A stretch of 64,000 bases of DNA from Cotesia glomerata (taxonomy: Eukaryota; Arthropoda; Insecta; Hymenoptera; Braconidae), in the NCBI RefSeq assembly GCF_020080835.1, contig NC_058160.1, positions 1,054,001 through 1,118,000 on the forward strand. Reading direction: 5' to 3'. This document shows positions 13,708 to 24,917 of the stretch, one piece after another (position 1 is the stretch's first letter; the number at the start of each line of letters is the position of its first letter). A program made the position numbers and the translations under genes. A model generated the notes under the pieces. That model saw only the letters and a program-made list of their open reading frames with translations. It made no database searches and was not told the DNA's origin.

Positions 13708-13930
13708 TCGACGTTCTAATTAGCAAATTGTCTAACTCCATTTTAGAGAATCTTCCATTTGTACGAAAAAACAATTAGTTCAAAATTTATTATCACTTTA
13801 AAAAACAATTTATTATCTAATAGAGGTATAATATTTTGGTTTGGATCATTTAAATAATTTATAATTAGACTTTTGTTACATCAAAATGTTAAAAAATCAC
13901 TCTCTAAAAAATAAGGAGTTAGACCGTCGA
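13708..13930. mobile_element. MITE D1 (right arm shortened)
   Basis: TCGACGTTCTAATTAGCAAA begins at 13708. The right side has AAGGAGTTAGACCGTCGA, lacking the AAATTGCTAATTAAA segment seen in D2. The body is otherwise nearly identical to D2. Confidence 0.7.
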
Positions 13931-13946
13931 TGTAGTTAATTATTTT

Positions 13947-14571
13947 TGCACACCTCATAGCGCGAAGCGCGTGAGGTTGTGCTTTATACTCGACTCGTCA
14001 AGCTCGAGCAATTTTGTGATCTTTAAATGCCTCTATCACAACCATATTACACTTATACAATAATATAAGTAGATGTACACCGAGAAAAGACTTAAATTAA
14101 ACCATCTTTTATTTTTTAAAATCATTTCATGTTGCTATTTTGAAAAAAAAAAGTTCCAAAAAAAATTTTACGTCCTGAAGTCACCCCGTTTTGGATGTAC
14201 CAACGATTATTCCCGAGCAAATTGATATTTCAAGACCGGACCTTTTTTATTAGTTTAAGAATTTGATGAACTGGGTCCGTATTTCATATCAGTAGCCTAA
14301 TTTACCTATTTTTTTTTTTTAAATTGAATCTTTGTTAAAATTCACTGTGAAACAACCGTACAAAGACAAACGAACTTTTCTTATTTGTCACGTGAAAACT
14401 ATGGCGCCACTTGATCAAGCTAAATTTTTTTAGACTGCGTGCGCATATGACAAGAAAAAAGGGCGCCGATATATTAAAAAAAGTAAAAAATACTCTGTAA
14501 GAAATTACTATTTATAATTTTTTTTTAATCAATTTTTTCTTAAAAAATGAATGAGCGTTATGAGGCGTGCA
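13947..14571 (-). mobile_element. MITE B2
   Basis: TGCACACCTCATAGCGCG at the left, TTATGAGGCGTGCA at the right, then CTTTTGGATTTTCCAAAC outside as in B3. A CGCGAAGCGCG palindrome lies at the left end. It begins 16 bases after D1. Confidence 0.65.
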
Positions 14572-15526
14572 CTTTTGGATTTTCCAAACTTTTTCATTAT
14601 TCTTACGGAATAAATATCATCTTCTCACGTTTTTAAGTGAGGTAAATAGCTGAGAACTCATTTTATAATTAAATCCTGAGTTTTGTATAAATCAAACGAC
14701 TATTTGGATGCCGTAAATTTAATCATCGCGTGAAAATTTTTCTTTTTGAACGCAAATAGTGATTAAAACTATTAAAATTAAAAAAAAAAATTCTAAAATA
14801 AATAACAAAAGAAAACAATTAAAATTCAACGATATTATTAAGATCCGAAAAATTGACGTAAATTGAAAACAAAAAAAGATCTCCACTGCAGTGTAAAATT
14901 TTTTTTAACATCTGAATCAACGTGTGCAAACGCTCGAAACCACGCCGCGGTTTATTTATCCTAGTACACGCTTCTCAAATTGATACCACCAACACCTCAG
15001 TTCTACCCATCTGCGCAATGTCAATTAGTTTTCTCCTCCAAAACATTAAGACATTTTTAGTTCGCTGCTAATAGAGCTCTACTGAAACCCTAAAATATTC
15101 ATTTGATTTTAAAATCGAGCTACATAATAACAGTTTAAATAAGTTTCATAAAAAGACTATCCTCGTTACCTAAAAATACATTGCACTATTTGATTTTGAA
15201 TGAACGATAAAAAAAACAATGTTCTATTTAGAGATTAAATATTTATGTTTATCTAGCGATAGTTATCGTCCGTCGTCACGTCAATGATAATTAATTGACG
15301 CTACCGTACCAGATGTAATGATGATGCTCTACTTCACTATATCAATTATTAATTAGTAAATATTATCTCTATTAATTTACTATTCATTCTAATTGTTATT
15401 TTTATCGTTAAATCATTTTTAATGTCAAGGAGGATGTTTATGATTATGATAAAAAATTCGTTCATGGAAAAATGCCTTCCTAAATTTTGACGGCCTTGAT
15501 CTTGATATGAAGTTATTATAAGGTAT
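14572..15526. other. region upstream of the mucin-like gene
   Basis: 14920-15060 and 15250-15340 are less AT-rich. This is the likely proximal regulatory region, but I see no diagnostic binding sites beyond the core promoter. Confidence 0.4.
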
Positions 15527-15559
15527 TATATAAAGACAAGTATGTGATGGTTCGTCAGT
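15527..15559 (+). promoter_or_regulatory. core promoter: TATA box and TCAGT initiator of the mucin-like gene
   Basis: TATATAAAG lies at 15527-15535 and the arthropod initiator TCAGT at 15555-15559. The initiator A (15557) is 30 bases from the first T of the TATA box, the canonical spacing. This predicts a 75-base 5' UTR before the ATG at 15632, which sits in a GAAAATGA context. TATA-Inr promoters in insects usually drive tissue- or stage-restricted, high-level transcription, which would suit a secreted product. Confidence 0.75.
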
Positions 15560-15631
15560 TAGTTTTAGTTTTTTTTCTTTAAGAGTAAATTCATAATTGT
15601 TAATTTATTGAGAGTGAAATTAAATTTGAAA

Positions 15632-18600
15632 ATGATCGCCCGTGTGTTTTTATTTATTTTTATTGCGATTAATTCCCAGGTAAGAAATTAATAATTCTTT
15701 TTGTGGTAATAAAATCTGTAGAAAATTATTTTTTATTTTTTATTTAAGAGCAAATTAGTGCTCAAAAATTTTTTTTATAAAAATTTATTAATATTATCTA
15801 TTGAAATTAGGATTTTTAATTTTTAGTAATGTAAAATTTTATTAAATATTGTGATTATGTATTACAAAGCAGGTTTTAGGAGATGACTTCTTGAAGAACT
15901 GGACATCAAAAATTGATTTTGCAAAATTAAATGCCCTAGGAAGTGTTAAATCCGATGACCCAGTGCCTCCGGGTTATCTCAGGGTGGTTGCGAGGAAAAT
16001 TAACGAAAAAGAAGAGCTAGAACGTCAAAAAGTAAGTGAAAAAAAAATATGTGTGTGTGTACCAGAGTACACAGGTGAGAAGTGAAACTTCTTTATGACA
16101 TATCATTTTTTTACTATTTACAACTTCACAGAAATTGGGTCGATAAGGCTTACAAAAAAATTAGGAAAACGGTTGACCCTAAAGGCCATCCCTGCAACTT
16201 CCCGCTACCTCCATACCTAAGTGCTCAACAATTCACTTATTTTTTAAGCTCTTCAAGCTCAAAAATATAATTTTTGTGTAATTTCGAGCTCTCCGAGCTC
16301 AAATAAAACGCTATGTGCTTTTGAGCTCTTCGAGCTCAAAAGGCTAATGCGAGTTTTATAGAACACTATTTTTTGAATTTTCAATCCGCAATAACTTTTG
16401 AATGAATTAACCGATTTTCTCGCGGTTTACGGCATTCAACGCAATTTTTTAAGTTCTTTGAAAAATCTTCAAGCGTAAACTGGCCAGACTAAAAATTTTA
16501 TAGAAATTATGAAAAAAACATTTTTTTCGACAACGATATCTCACGAACAAATCAAGCGATTTTGACCAAGTTGGTAGCAATCGACGTGGTTTTTTGAGAT
16601 TAAGAGCTGAATAGTTTTTGGAATTGATCGGTTAAGCCGTTTAAAAGATATTTCAAGAAAACGAATTTTTGAAAATTTTATTTTTGAGATTTCTCAAAAT
16701 TGATCGACTCAAATTCTGTAAATTAGTATCAGAATTTTAGGGGCAAAGAAACTCTTCAAAACGCCGCTTATTTCGATCGAATCGGATGATCCGTTCAAAA
16801 GTTATGAGAGATTTACATACATACACACACACACACACACAATAAATAAATTCCCGATTTTTGAAAAAACAATAAATTCCCGATTTTTGAAAATTTTCAA
16901 TTTTCTTAGCGGGAAGTTAAAAAAATTTTTTCTGTATTAAATTAAATCTATTTTAGTATTATAGCCATGCTTACAAATAATATGAGAAATTCATTTTATC
17001 ATTGCTCTTATTATAATTATTGTATTTCATCAATTATGATCGCATCGTAATCACCATTATTGTCATTATTTAGACTCTGCCATTATTTAATCTAAAAATT
17101 AGTTAATCAGTTTACAAAAATTCTATAACAAAATTTAATATTGATATTTCATGTGATAACAGTAAAAATAATTCAAAGCAGATATTTAATAATTTACTCA
17201 ATTACACAAGTTATGAATGAATCATTGGAATTATCTATTTAAAGTAATACAATTATACGATGACAGTTAATCTTGTAGACATGCAATGATTTTATAGAAT
17301 TCAAAATGAATAAATAAATCATTAGAAACGAATAATTAAAAAAGATGTACGGATACATATTTTTATTTTCTAATTGTGTTTTGTTTTATTTTTAAATTAT
17401 TATTTAATTTGCTTTTTTAATTGTTTTTAGAATTAATAATGTTTGCTAGATTTATTCTTTACGTCGCTATACTAAACTTTGATAAAAAAAACAAAACAAC
17501 ATGGCGCGTAACCGAAAATTGTGACGAAAATCACTACTCAAAAATTTAAATTTCAATACTAATTATAAATTTTTTTCTTTCAGTTACACCATTTGCCGCG
17601 AGTTAAAAAGATTATAATTTGCGACAATTCATTCGATAAACTAATCAATATTATTTCGAAATTATTGTTAAGTAAACCGTCTGTAATAATTAATACATCT
17701 GGAGCAAATTCATCAATAGTTTCAACGACAAGTGCTTCCCGACCCAGTTCGACATCTTCAATAATTACTTCAACTGAATCTTCGACAACTTCGACATCCC
17801 GACCGAACGAAGTAATTACATTGACAACAGTGTCGTCAGAAGATCTATCGCAGATGCAAATGGTGAATGACACAGAAATAATTTCACCGAGTTCTGCGGA
17901 AACTATGACGAAAGATGATTCATCGATTGCAAAAAGTCCACCAGATATGAAAGACTTCGATACTAAGATTTCGAACGATTCGGATCATTCAATGATTGAT
18001 GCTTCTAATCTCATGTTACCAAAAAATGAATCGATGCCATCGAAATCTCAAATCGAATCTTCGATGAATGGTACAATGATCAATAACCCGGATAAAGTTA
18101 AGCAACCGAATCCAGTAGCAACAATTGATAACACAACTGACGTTTCCACATCACCAAGCACGGAAAGTTCTCCAACCATTGCAGAATTAACACCAAAACC
18201 TGTAGAGAATGATCCAATGACTACTTTTATGAGCAATCCAGCTGTCTTAGTACCTGATGATTTGCAAAATGTAACATCCCATACGCCTGTCACCTCTGAA
18301 TCTCCAATTGACATTCTTGAAAATCTTAATATGAGCAACATTAATTCCACTGCTTCAATGATGACAAAAGACTCTCTTATGAATGTTACAGTGATCAATG
18401 AAACGAATAAAATCAAGCCGCCAAATTCAACAGCACCATTGACAGTTAACGGCACTAATACATCATCTCCTATCATCCTTCCACAGGTCAATCAACAAGG
18501 TGGATTCGATGATACCTCTAATACATTATCTTCAACACAATTTCCAATTGATGTTTCAATGATGAATAATTCTCACAAATTGACACCTCTTGATTTTACA

Positions 18601-19941
18601 AATACAGAGCCTTCTACTGTTCTGTCTACAAACAATCGAACGGAAAATACGACTTCTGTCTCAGCATCAACAACTACTAAACCTGTGACTAATTCAGAAA
18701 ATTCTACAACTTCGAAACCATTAGCTTCTTTGCCAAATCATGATCTGATGTCAAATAAGAAACAAAACTCAGCAACTTCTAATCCAATTACCGCTGACTT
18801 TCCAATCGCAACTTCAACAATGTCATCCAGTCATCTTGCAGCTCATGATTCTGAACTCCAAGGAACGGAATCATCCAATATCCCAATCGCTACCGACTCT
18901 ACTATGTCATCATCCGACACTTCAACGAAGGATCCTCCTTCTACTACTGGTACTTCTGGAACAGATGCGTCTAACAAGACTACTTTTGATGACTTTACTC
19001 CACTTCCGCTAGCAACAAACACATCTTTAAATTCTTCAACACCTTATTCACCAATCAATCAAACTTCAGTTTTAACTCCTCTGATTCCTGATATCCCGTC
19101 TTTCAATCGTTCCTTAGAAGCTCCTTTAGTCCCAGAATCAGACTCAAATCTCATGACTCAAATTAGATCATCAAATGCTTCTGGACCACCTATATCTGAT
19201 AGTCAGATCAAATCAACATTACCACCTCAACCAATCAATTCATCAAATATTGCCTCAACTACTCAGGTCTCAATGATTCCCATAGTTATGACCATGACTT
19301 CCCCAATAAATAATAATCCTAGTGTTGATTCTTCTATGAGAAATGAATCTATGCCTTCTAATGAATCTTCCACAATGAATCCATCGGGCTCTACTCCAAT
19401 TATTCAAACATCAGATTCTAACCCAATGATTCCTAACGTACCGTCGTCATATCCTTCATCACCAGGATCTGATTCTGACAAGAAACCCATGACACTACTA
19501 CCCCCATTATCCAATTCTGTCAATACTACCTCGACTACTCAAGTTCCAATGATTCCCATAGTTACGACCATGTCACCACAAGTATCATCACATCCCATCG
19601 ATAATTCGTCCATGAAAAATGAATCTAATGCCTCTAATCTTATCACCACAACAACTCCATCAAATTCTATTCCAATTGATCATAATTCTAACCCAATAAT
19701 TCCTAACGAACCATCCGAAAATCCTCCATCTAATTCTAAAAATACATCTTCAACACATTCCGATCCTTCGCAACCTCTTGCAGTAACTCCTGAACCACAT
19801 GGAAGCGGAGATAATCTTGCTCCTGCTATAGATCCTTTCGGAATTTCCTACATATATGTCGACAATATTCGCTTTGAAGATCCTTTAGGACCTAACTCTC
19901 CGGATTCTTCCGAAGCATCATCTTCAGAATATGTAGACTAA
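15632..19941 (+). CDS. secreted Ser/Thr/Asn-rich mucin-like protein, three exons
   Basis: Seen: the ATG at 15632 opens a 16-codon exon (15632-15679, MIARVFLFIFIAINSQ) ending at a GTAAGA donor. Exon 2 is 15873-16031 (CAG acceptor, GTAAGT donor; 53 codons). Exon 3 is 17584-19941 (TTTCTTTCAG acceptor; 785 codons, TAA stop). All junctions are phase 0, giving 854 residues. Exon 1 alone is a hydrophobic signal peptide. Exon 2 encodes a charged, ordered-looking segment (GDDFLKNW to EKEELERQK). Exon 3 starts with a short basic/hydrophobic stretch holding the only cysteine seen, then about 750 residues rich in Ser, Thr, Pro, Asn and Asp with more than 25 N-X-S/T sequons. It ends in an acidic tail (SSEASSSEYVD). 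Inference: an extracellular, heavily O- and N-glycosylated mucin-like protein, perhaps of a secretion, cuticle or lumen lining. I recognise no family. Intron 2 (1552 bp) contains the N1 repeat. Exon choice rests on phase and splice consensus only. Confidence 0.85.
16196..16918 (+). mobile_element. repeat N1 in intron 2 of the mucin-like gene
   Basis: AACTTCCCGCTA at 16196 is inverted as TAGCGGGAAGTT ending 16918. The left part has repeated GAGCTCTTCGAGCTC palindromes; a (CA)n lies near 16829. The 40 bases before it (16156-16195) are also shared with N2. Confidence 0.75.
19217..19768 (+). repeat. two diverged 92-residue tandem repeats inside the mucin-like protein
   Basis: Units at about 19217-19492 and 19493-19768 (276 bp each) both carry STTQV-MIPIV-TMS, then a Met-Asn-Glu-Ser stretch, then a Ser/Thr linker, then SNP-IIPN-PS. 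The reading frame is kept while many silent and replacement differences have accumulated. This indicates an old in-frame duplication, as is usual in mucin domains. Confidence 0.7.
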
Positions 19942-20026
19942 AACCCAACATTCCGTCCACAAGTAGTTGGCCTCATCCTCTAGCCACCCATTCTTCCATC
20001 AATTCATTAGTTTTGTAATTTAAAAT

Positions 20027-20060
20027 AATAAAAAAATATAAATAAATAAAACATAATAAA
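20027..20060 (+). terminator. poly(A) signals of the mucin-like gene
   Basis: AATAAA hexamers occur at 20027, 20041, 20045 and 20055, 86-120 bases after the stop at 19941. The predicted 3' UTR is therefore about 100-150 bases. The exact cleavage site cannot be chosen from sequence. Confidence 0.6.
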
Positions 20061-21410
20061 GGTTGTTCTCGAACAAAACAAAAATGCATAATACATCATT
20101 TTTTTCCGCCAAAATTAATAACGTAATTACTGTATTCGTATAAATTTAAGTCTGATGCTCTTTGTATCTTTCAATGCTCATCTCAAATGGGTATGGAGAA
20201 TCCACATATATCCTGGGGGACGCGAGTTTAATTGATGAGATCGTTAATACGTTCAATCGACTCATCCATCGAGTCTTTTTAATGTTTTGCTTCTCCACAT
20301 CTCTCAGTCGATCGTCTATCCATCTCGCGATCCGCGACCACCCGATGCGTTTCCTGTGTTAATCCACGCTTCGTCTACTTTTCTCTTTCTAACATTCATC
20401 GACATCTCCAAATGTATCTCTATCATTCTCTTTATTCTGTTGTTCCTGTATTCACATAAATATTCCTCGTTTCTTTCAATCAACATTGCTCCTCGCGATT
20501 TATCTTTTTCTTTCTTTCAATATAGCACTTACCATAACATCACTAATTACCAATCACCAGTTTCCGTAAAACTTCGAACCAATTGAAATTTTCTTGAAAT
20601 TCTAAGATTATCTTAATCAAATTGTAACGCATTAAACGACGAATCTAATTTTTTTCATACACGTTTCAGAAATCTATATCTCTTATTTAAATATCACCAA
20701 CTAATAAGTATTTGCCACAATCAAATAAATTTATTTGAGACAAAAATATATTTTATTTAGTATATTTATTTGAATGAAATAATTATTTGTTTATAGTTAA
20801 TAAATATTTCTTTAATACTTTAAAATCATTTATTTCAGTTAAATCAGATTTGTTAACTATAAACAAATGCGATATTTGAATGCCAGTAAAGAAATCATGC
20901 TCTGTAATATAGTAAATAATATCTGACATATTTTTAGAGTTATGAAATCAATGAGGATAGTTTATTTATATAATTTATATTAAAGTATCTTCTAATAAAC
21001 TAAAATTATTAGATGCGAGTTGTATTTTGATATTTTTTTTTTCCATTATTAAATTCATTAAAAATTTATGTAGGTATAAAAAATTACTCAATTGGAAGGG
21101 ACAATGATAAAGGTATTTAGATTAGGATAACTCAAATAACGACAGTAGCGACACAAACGTCTTATGATTTATTTCAAACGAGATTTGTTAACTATTAACA
21201 AATCTTATTTAAATGAAATATATTGGCGAATTCAACCAAATAAACCGAAACAAAATAGTATTTAGTTGAAAGTAATCCAAATTTAAATTAAACAAATTTG
21301 TTTATATTAAATACAAATTTTTAAGTTATTTTAAATAAATTTATTAAATTAAATCAAACAAACGGTATTATACTTGTAAGACATAATAATTGACGTGCAC
21401 ATTTGCTATC
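20061..21410. other. intergenic; unique island 20150-20590 then AT-rich repeats
   Basis: 20150-20590 is C/T-rich on the + strand with two short overlapping frames, no domain. 20700-20880 and 21180-21330 contain repeated and inverted TTTGTTAACTATAAAC and AATAAATTTATT motifs of an undefined old repeat. Confidence 0.4.
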
Positions 21411-21455
21411 CTTTATTAAAAAGTTGATGTGACGTTTTTATTGTTGTCACTAATC

Positions 21456-21676
21456 GTTGCTATGGTGACCACTTCGGCAATATTTACCATAGCAACGGTT
21501 ACTATGACAATGGTTATCATAGCAACGGTTACTATGGTAGTCATTGTCATAGTAACCGTTGCTATGGTAACGATTATCATAACAAAGGCTACCATAGCAA
21601 CGGTTACCATAACAACTGTAACCATAGCAACGGTTACTATGACAACATTTACCATAGAAACGGTTACTATGGCAAC
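21456..21676. promoter_or_regulatory. X-box-like site cluster 1
   Basis: Units such as GTTACCATAGCAAC fit the RFX X-box form GTNRCC-N2-RGYAAC. Full matches on either strand lie at 21456, 21558 and 21618; the other units differ by one to three bases. Binding is inferred, not shown. Confidence 0.4.
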
Positions 21677-21765
21677 GGTTAAATATTAATGAGTTGAATT
21701 TGTAAAAATATTATTAATTCCTTTATTAAAAAGTTGATGTGACGTTTTTATTGTTGTCGCTTTTC

Positions 21766-21881
21766 GTTGCTATGGTGACCACTTTGGTAATAGTTACCAT
21801 AGCAACGGTTACCATAACAACTGTCACCATGGCAACGGTTACTATGACAACATTTACCATAGCAACGGTTACTATGGCAAC
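21766..21881. promoter_or_regulatory. X-box-like site cluster 2
   Basis: Full matches to the RFX X-box form lie at 21766 (inverted), 21793 and 21823. Weaker units are at 21808, 21838, 21853 and 21868. Confidence 0.4.
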
Positions 21882-21920
21882 GGTTAAATATTAATGAGTT
21901 GAATTTGTAAAAATATTAAT

Positions 21921-23764
21921 TAATTAAATTGTCGATAATAAACATTTCGACGGAAGCGCACAATGCGCGTTTGATTTTCTAGTAAAATAAGTATAAAAAA
22001 AATTTATTTTCTATTATTATAAATAGCCCACTATAGCCATATATGACTAGTAGATGAATCCATATCATAAAATCGGCCATATCAAGCCATCACAATTAAA
22101 ACCAATTAAGTTGAAACCGCAATATTACATCTACAACGAAAGCAGGCAAACAAAGTCGAATATAGCACTAGATATCAATCAGGATTTTTATTGTCGATCC
22201 ACGCGTCCTCTGAAAAAGCCCAAACATACATATTTATCATCAATATGTATATATATCGAGCAGCCTTATTAATCCTCGAAAGAATAAACAAACATCTATA
22301 TAAGTATAAGATAAATGTGGTTATATTATGAGCAAGCATGCTTATGGTTATGTAGGGACATTTTAGCGTGGATTTAGCGGGAATACTTAGAGATGCCAAT
22401 AAATATGTCTTCGGTGGTCATCGCTCTTGGCATGCAATATGTATGTGGCAATCGGAGCTCTGGGATCACTATCCAGCATCCTACATCCCAGAGAACGGTG
22501 ACACACGCGAAGGTCCCTTAACTCTACCTTATATTAGTCAGGCTTCTTTGTCCTACTCATTATGTCGCTCCCTGGATCTTGTCATTTGATGGAACTTAAG
22601 CTACTGGTTACGGCAAAAAAATGTCTCGACGTATTGAGACGAAATGTTGCGCTGGTGATCAAATCAATTTATTTATCCATATATATAGGTATATGTTTAT
22701 CCATCCGCATATCCATACATTTAATGGGAGATTAATGTCTCCTGAAGAAACGTGAGAATGCAAGCAAAATTGAATTATTTATTGATTGCTTATAAATTTA
22801 TTAACTCGCAGTTCCGAGTCCAGAGTTCAGTACTGAGTTTTGACGTTTACTTTACAAGCTCTTCGCAGTTTCATTTTTAGGCATTGTGGAAAAAAGTGAT
22901 AACATTTTGTTGGTAAATACTTTTTGATTTATTGACGTTTTTTAGAGGGGTCTTTAAATTTTTTATTGTAGAATTTGAAATTTTTTTTATTATTCATTTA
23001 AAAAAATTAATTTTTTTTTCAGATTTTACTTATAGAATTTTTTCAGTTAATTTTAATTGAAACTTTTACAAACAAAATTTTTTTTGCGCTTTTTAAGGGA
23101 AAATGTTTCAAATTTTTTAAGCTTAAAAATTTAAATTTTTATATTGATCCAGGAAATCCCTTCATAAAATTTAAGAAATCAAATTTTTTTCATATTTAAA
23201 AAATATAATTTTTTAAAAGTATCTCAGCAAGAAAAAAAACAAATATTGAAACTTATAAAAATTAGGAGTAAATTTTTTTTTACTGAATAAGTGAAGGAAT
23301 AAAACACTGTGTACGAAGTAAATATTAATTAAATTTTTTCAAAAATTATTAAATATTAAGATTAAGGATTTAATCGAATAAAATTATTTACTCTAATATT
23401 ATTGACAGAAATTTTTAAAATATGGTAACAAATTAATTATTATAGAGAGAATTTATAAAAAAATTCCGTTTATAGAAATAAAAAAAAAATCATTAATACA
23501 ACTTTTTTTTTTTAATATTAAAATTTATTAGTTACATTAAACTGAGAAAAAAAAGTTATATTAATTTTTTAATTTAAAGATACACATTTTGTAATTTTCA
23601 ATCGAATAACAATTGTTTTATTTTTATTCAATAACAAAAAAAAAAAAAGAATTACCTCCTGGAGTTATTTTATTAATAAACATAAAATTATATTTTGAGT
23701 GAATTTATATCCAGAAGGACAAAAATTAATTTTCGTAATTTTTTGACAGTGTGTCAATTACAAT
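21921..23764. other. intergenic
   Basis: 22030-22360 unique, AT-rich; 22600-22890 unique, mildly less AT-rich; 22900-23760 very AT-rich with no structure I can define. The coding-like island at 22368 is listed separately. Confidence 0.45.
22368..22589 (+). other. unique coding-like island
   Basis: A 74-codon open stretch beginning at GTG, preceded by TTTTAG, with balanced composition (contains HAICMWQSELWDHYPASYIP). No ATG and no recognised domain; a possible exon. Confidence 0.22.
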
Positions 23765-24488
23765 AAATTATATTTTCTATAAGAAAACTTTTTCTTTAAG
23801 ATTGTTAATTTTTAATTATTTGTTGATTTAATAATTAATAAGTTTATTTCAATTTTTTGTTTATAAAGTTGGATTTAATTTTTGGTATCTTTTATTATTG
23901 ATAGATTGAAGTAATTTTTGGAAATTATGAGAATATAGAATTTGTACCAATAATATAAAGAAGATTGTATTTTTTGTTGAAGGAGTTAATAAACTTAAAA
24001 AAATACTGATTTAAAAGGAAAATTATTTAATTAGGACTCAGTTCGACGTTCTAATTAGCAAATTGTCTAACTCCATTTTAGAGAATCTTCTATTTGTACG
24101 AAAAAAACAATTACTTCAAAATTTATTATCACTTTAAAAAACCATTTAATATCATTAATATCTAATAGAGATATAATATTAAAGCTTGAATCATTCAAAT
24201 AATTTATAATTGGATTATTGCTACATGAAAATGTTAAAAAAATCACCCTCTAAAAAATAAGGAGTTAGACAAATTGCTAATTAAACCGTCGATTTGTTGG
24301 TTTAAGAATTTTTTTGGAATGATAAAAAAATTATTTTTAATAAAGAGAATAATTATTGAACCAATATAATTTTTTTTTGAACCAAGGTAATTTTTTAGAT
24401 TGATAAAAAAATTATTTTTAATGAAGAGAATAATTATTGAACCAATATAATTTTTTTTTTTGAACCAAGGTAATTTTTTGGACTGATA
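23765..24488. repeat. dispersed repeat T1, interrupted by D2, with a 3' tandem duplication
   Basis: Matches T2 (37345-37720) over segments such as AGATTGAAGTAATTTT, GAAGAAGATTGTATT-like and GAAGTTAATAAAC-like. After D2, a 75-90-bp unit (ATTATTGAACCAATATAATT, then GAACCAAGGTAATTTTTT) occurs twice (about 24318-24399 and 24400-24488). Confidence 0.65.
24043..24292. mobile_element. MITE D2 inserted in repeat T1
   Basis: Inverted ends TCGACGTTCTAATTAGCAAA and TTTGCTAATTAGA-like AATTGCTAATTAAACCGTCGA. It interrupts a sequence that is continuous at 37620-37650, which gives the empty site. Confidence 0.78.
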
Positions 24489-24490
24489 AA

Positions 24491-24905
24491 ATAGTATATT
24501 ACACTACAAGGGAAGAAAGTTGAAATTCCTGCCCTGTGTGATATGATGCCTGAGGCGAAGCCGAGGGCATCATGACACACAGGGCAGGGCTTTCAACTAT
24601 CTTCCCGTGTGGTGTATACGATTTTTCTTCATACCTAGTCGAAAGTACGTTTATTAATCACATTTTTAAATACTATCAACAACACAACTACGTTCTGCCT
24701 TCAGCTGACAGGTCAGCCATGTTTTTTTCATTTGCTCCCTATCGGCGCGCCTCTTTCGGACTTACATAAAAAATATACACTCCACGGGAAGTAAATAAGA
24801 AAGCCTCAGATCACATGTTTGTCAACCTCGGCTTCGCCTCGGCCGACAATTACATGTGATCTGAGACATTTCTTACTTTACTTCCCTAGGTGTGTAATAT
24901 ACTAT
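24491..24905. mobile_element. double-hairpin MITE Q
   Basis: ATAGTATATTACAC and GTGTAATATACTAT are its ends. Inside are two strong hairpins in tandem: 24510-24605 (CCTGCCCTGTGTG with CACACAGGGCAGG, loop AGGCGAAGCC) and 24782-24892 (GGGAAGTAAATAAGAAA with TTTCTTACTTTACTTCCC, loop GGCTTCGCC). Confidence 0.7.
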
Positions 24906-24917
24906 TTTTATTGCGTT

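Larger units (their letters stand above)
21411..21920. repeat. duplicated block carrying 15-bp-period X-box-like arrays
   Basis: CTTTATTAAAAAGTTGATG starts two direct copies, at 21411 and 21721 (310 bp apart). Both end in CGGTTAAATATTAATGAGTT. The first carries 13 consecutive 14-bp units at an exact 15-bp step (21483-21676), the second 6 (21793-21881). An extra inverted unit lies 27 bases before each array (21456, 21766). The apparent Val/Thr/Met-rich frames on both strands are by-products of the 15-bp period. Confidence 0.88.

Noticed and set aside
16082..16270. Extra exon of the mucin-like gene
   Set aside because: An acceptor exists at 16131 but no phase joins it to exon 2 and keeps the rest of the gene open; exon 2 joins 17584 in phase 0. 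Kept only as a finding on the N repeat.
17580..17873. - strand frame at the start of exon 3
   Set aside because: Also a shadow of the + strand exon and crosses its splice acceptor.
18048..18491. 147-codon frame antisense to the mucin-like exon
   Set aside because: Shadow of a Ser/Thr-rich coding exon; no splice or promoter support.
21416..21689. Overlapping Val/Thr/Met-rich frames on both strands
   Set aside because: A 15-bp period keeps all frames open in step; the peptides are by-products of the array.
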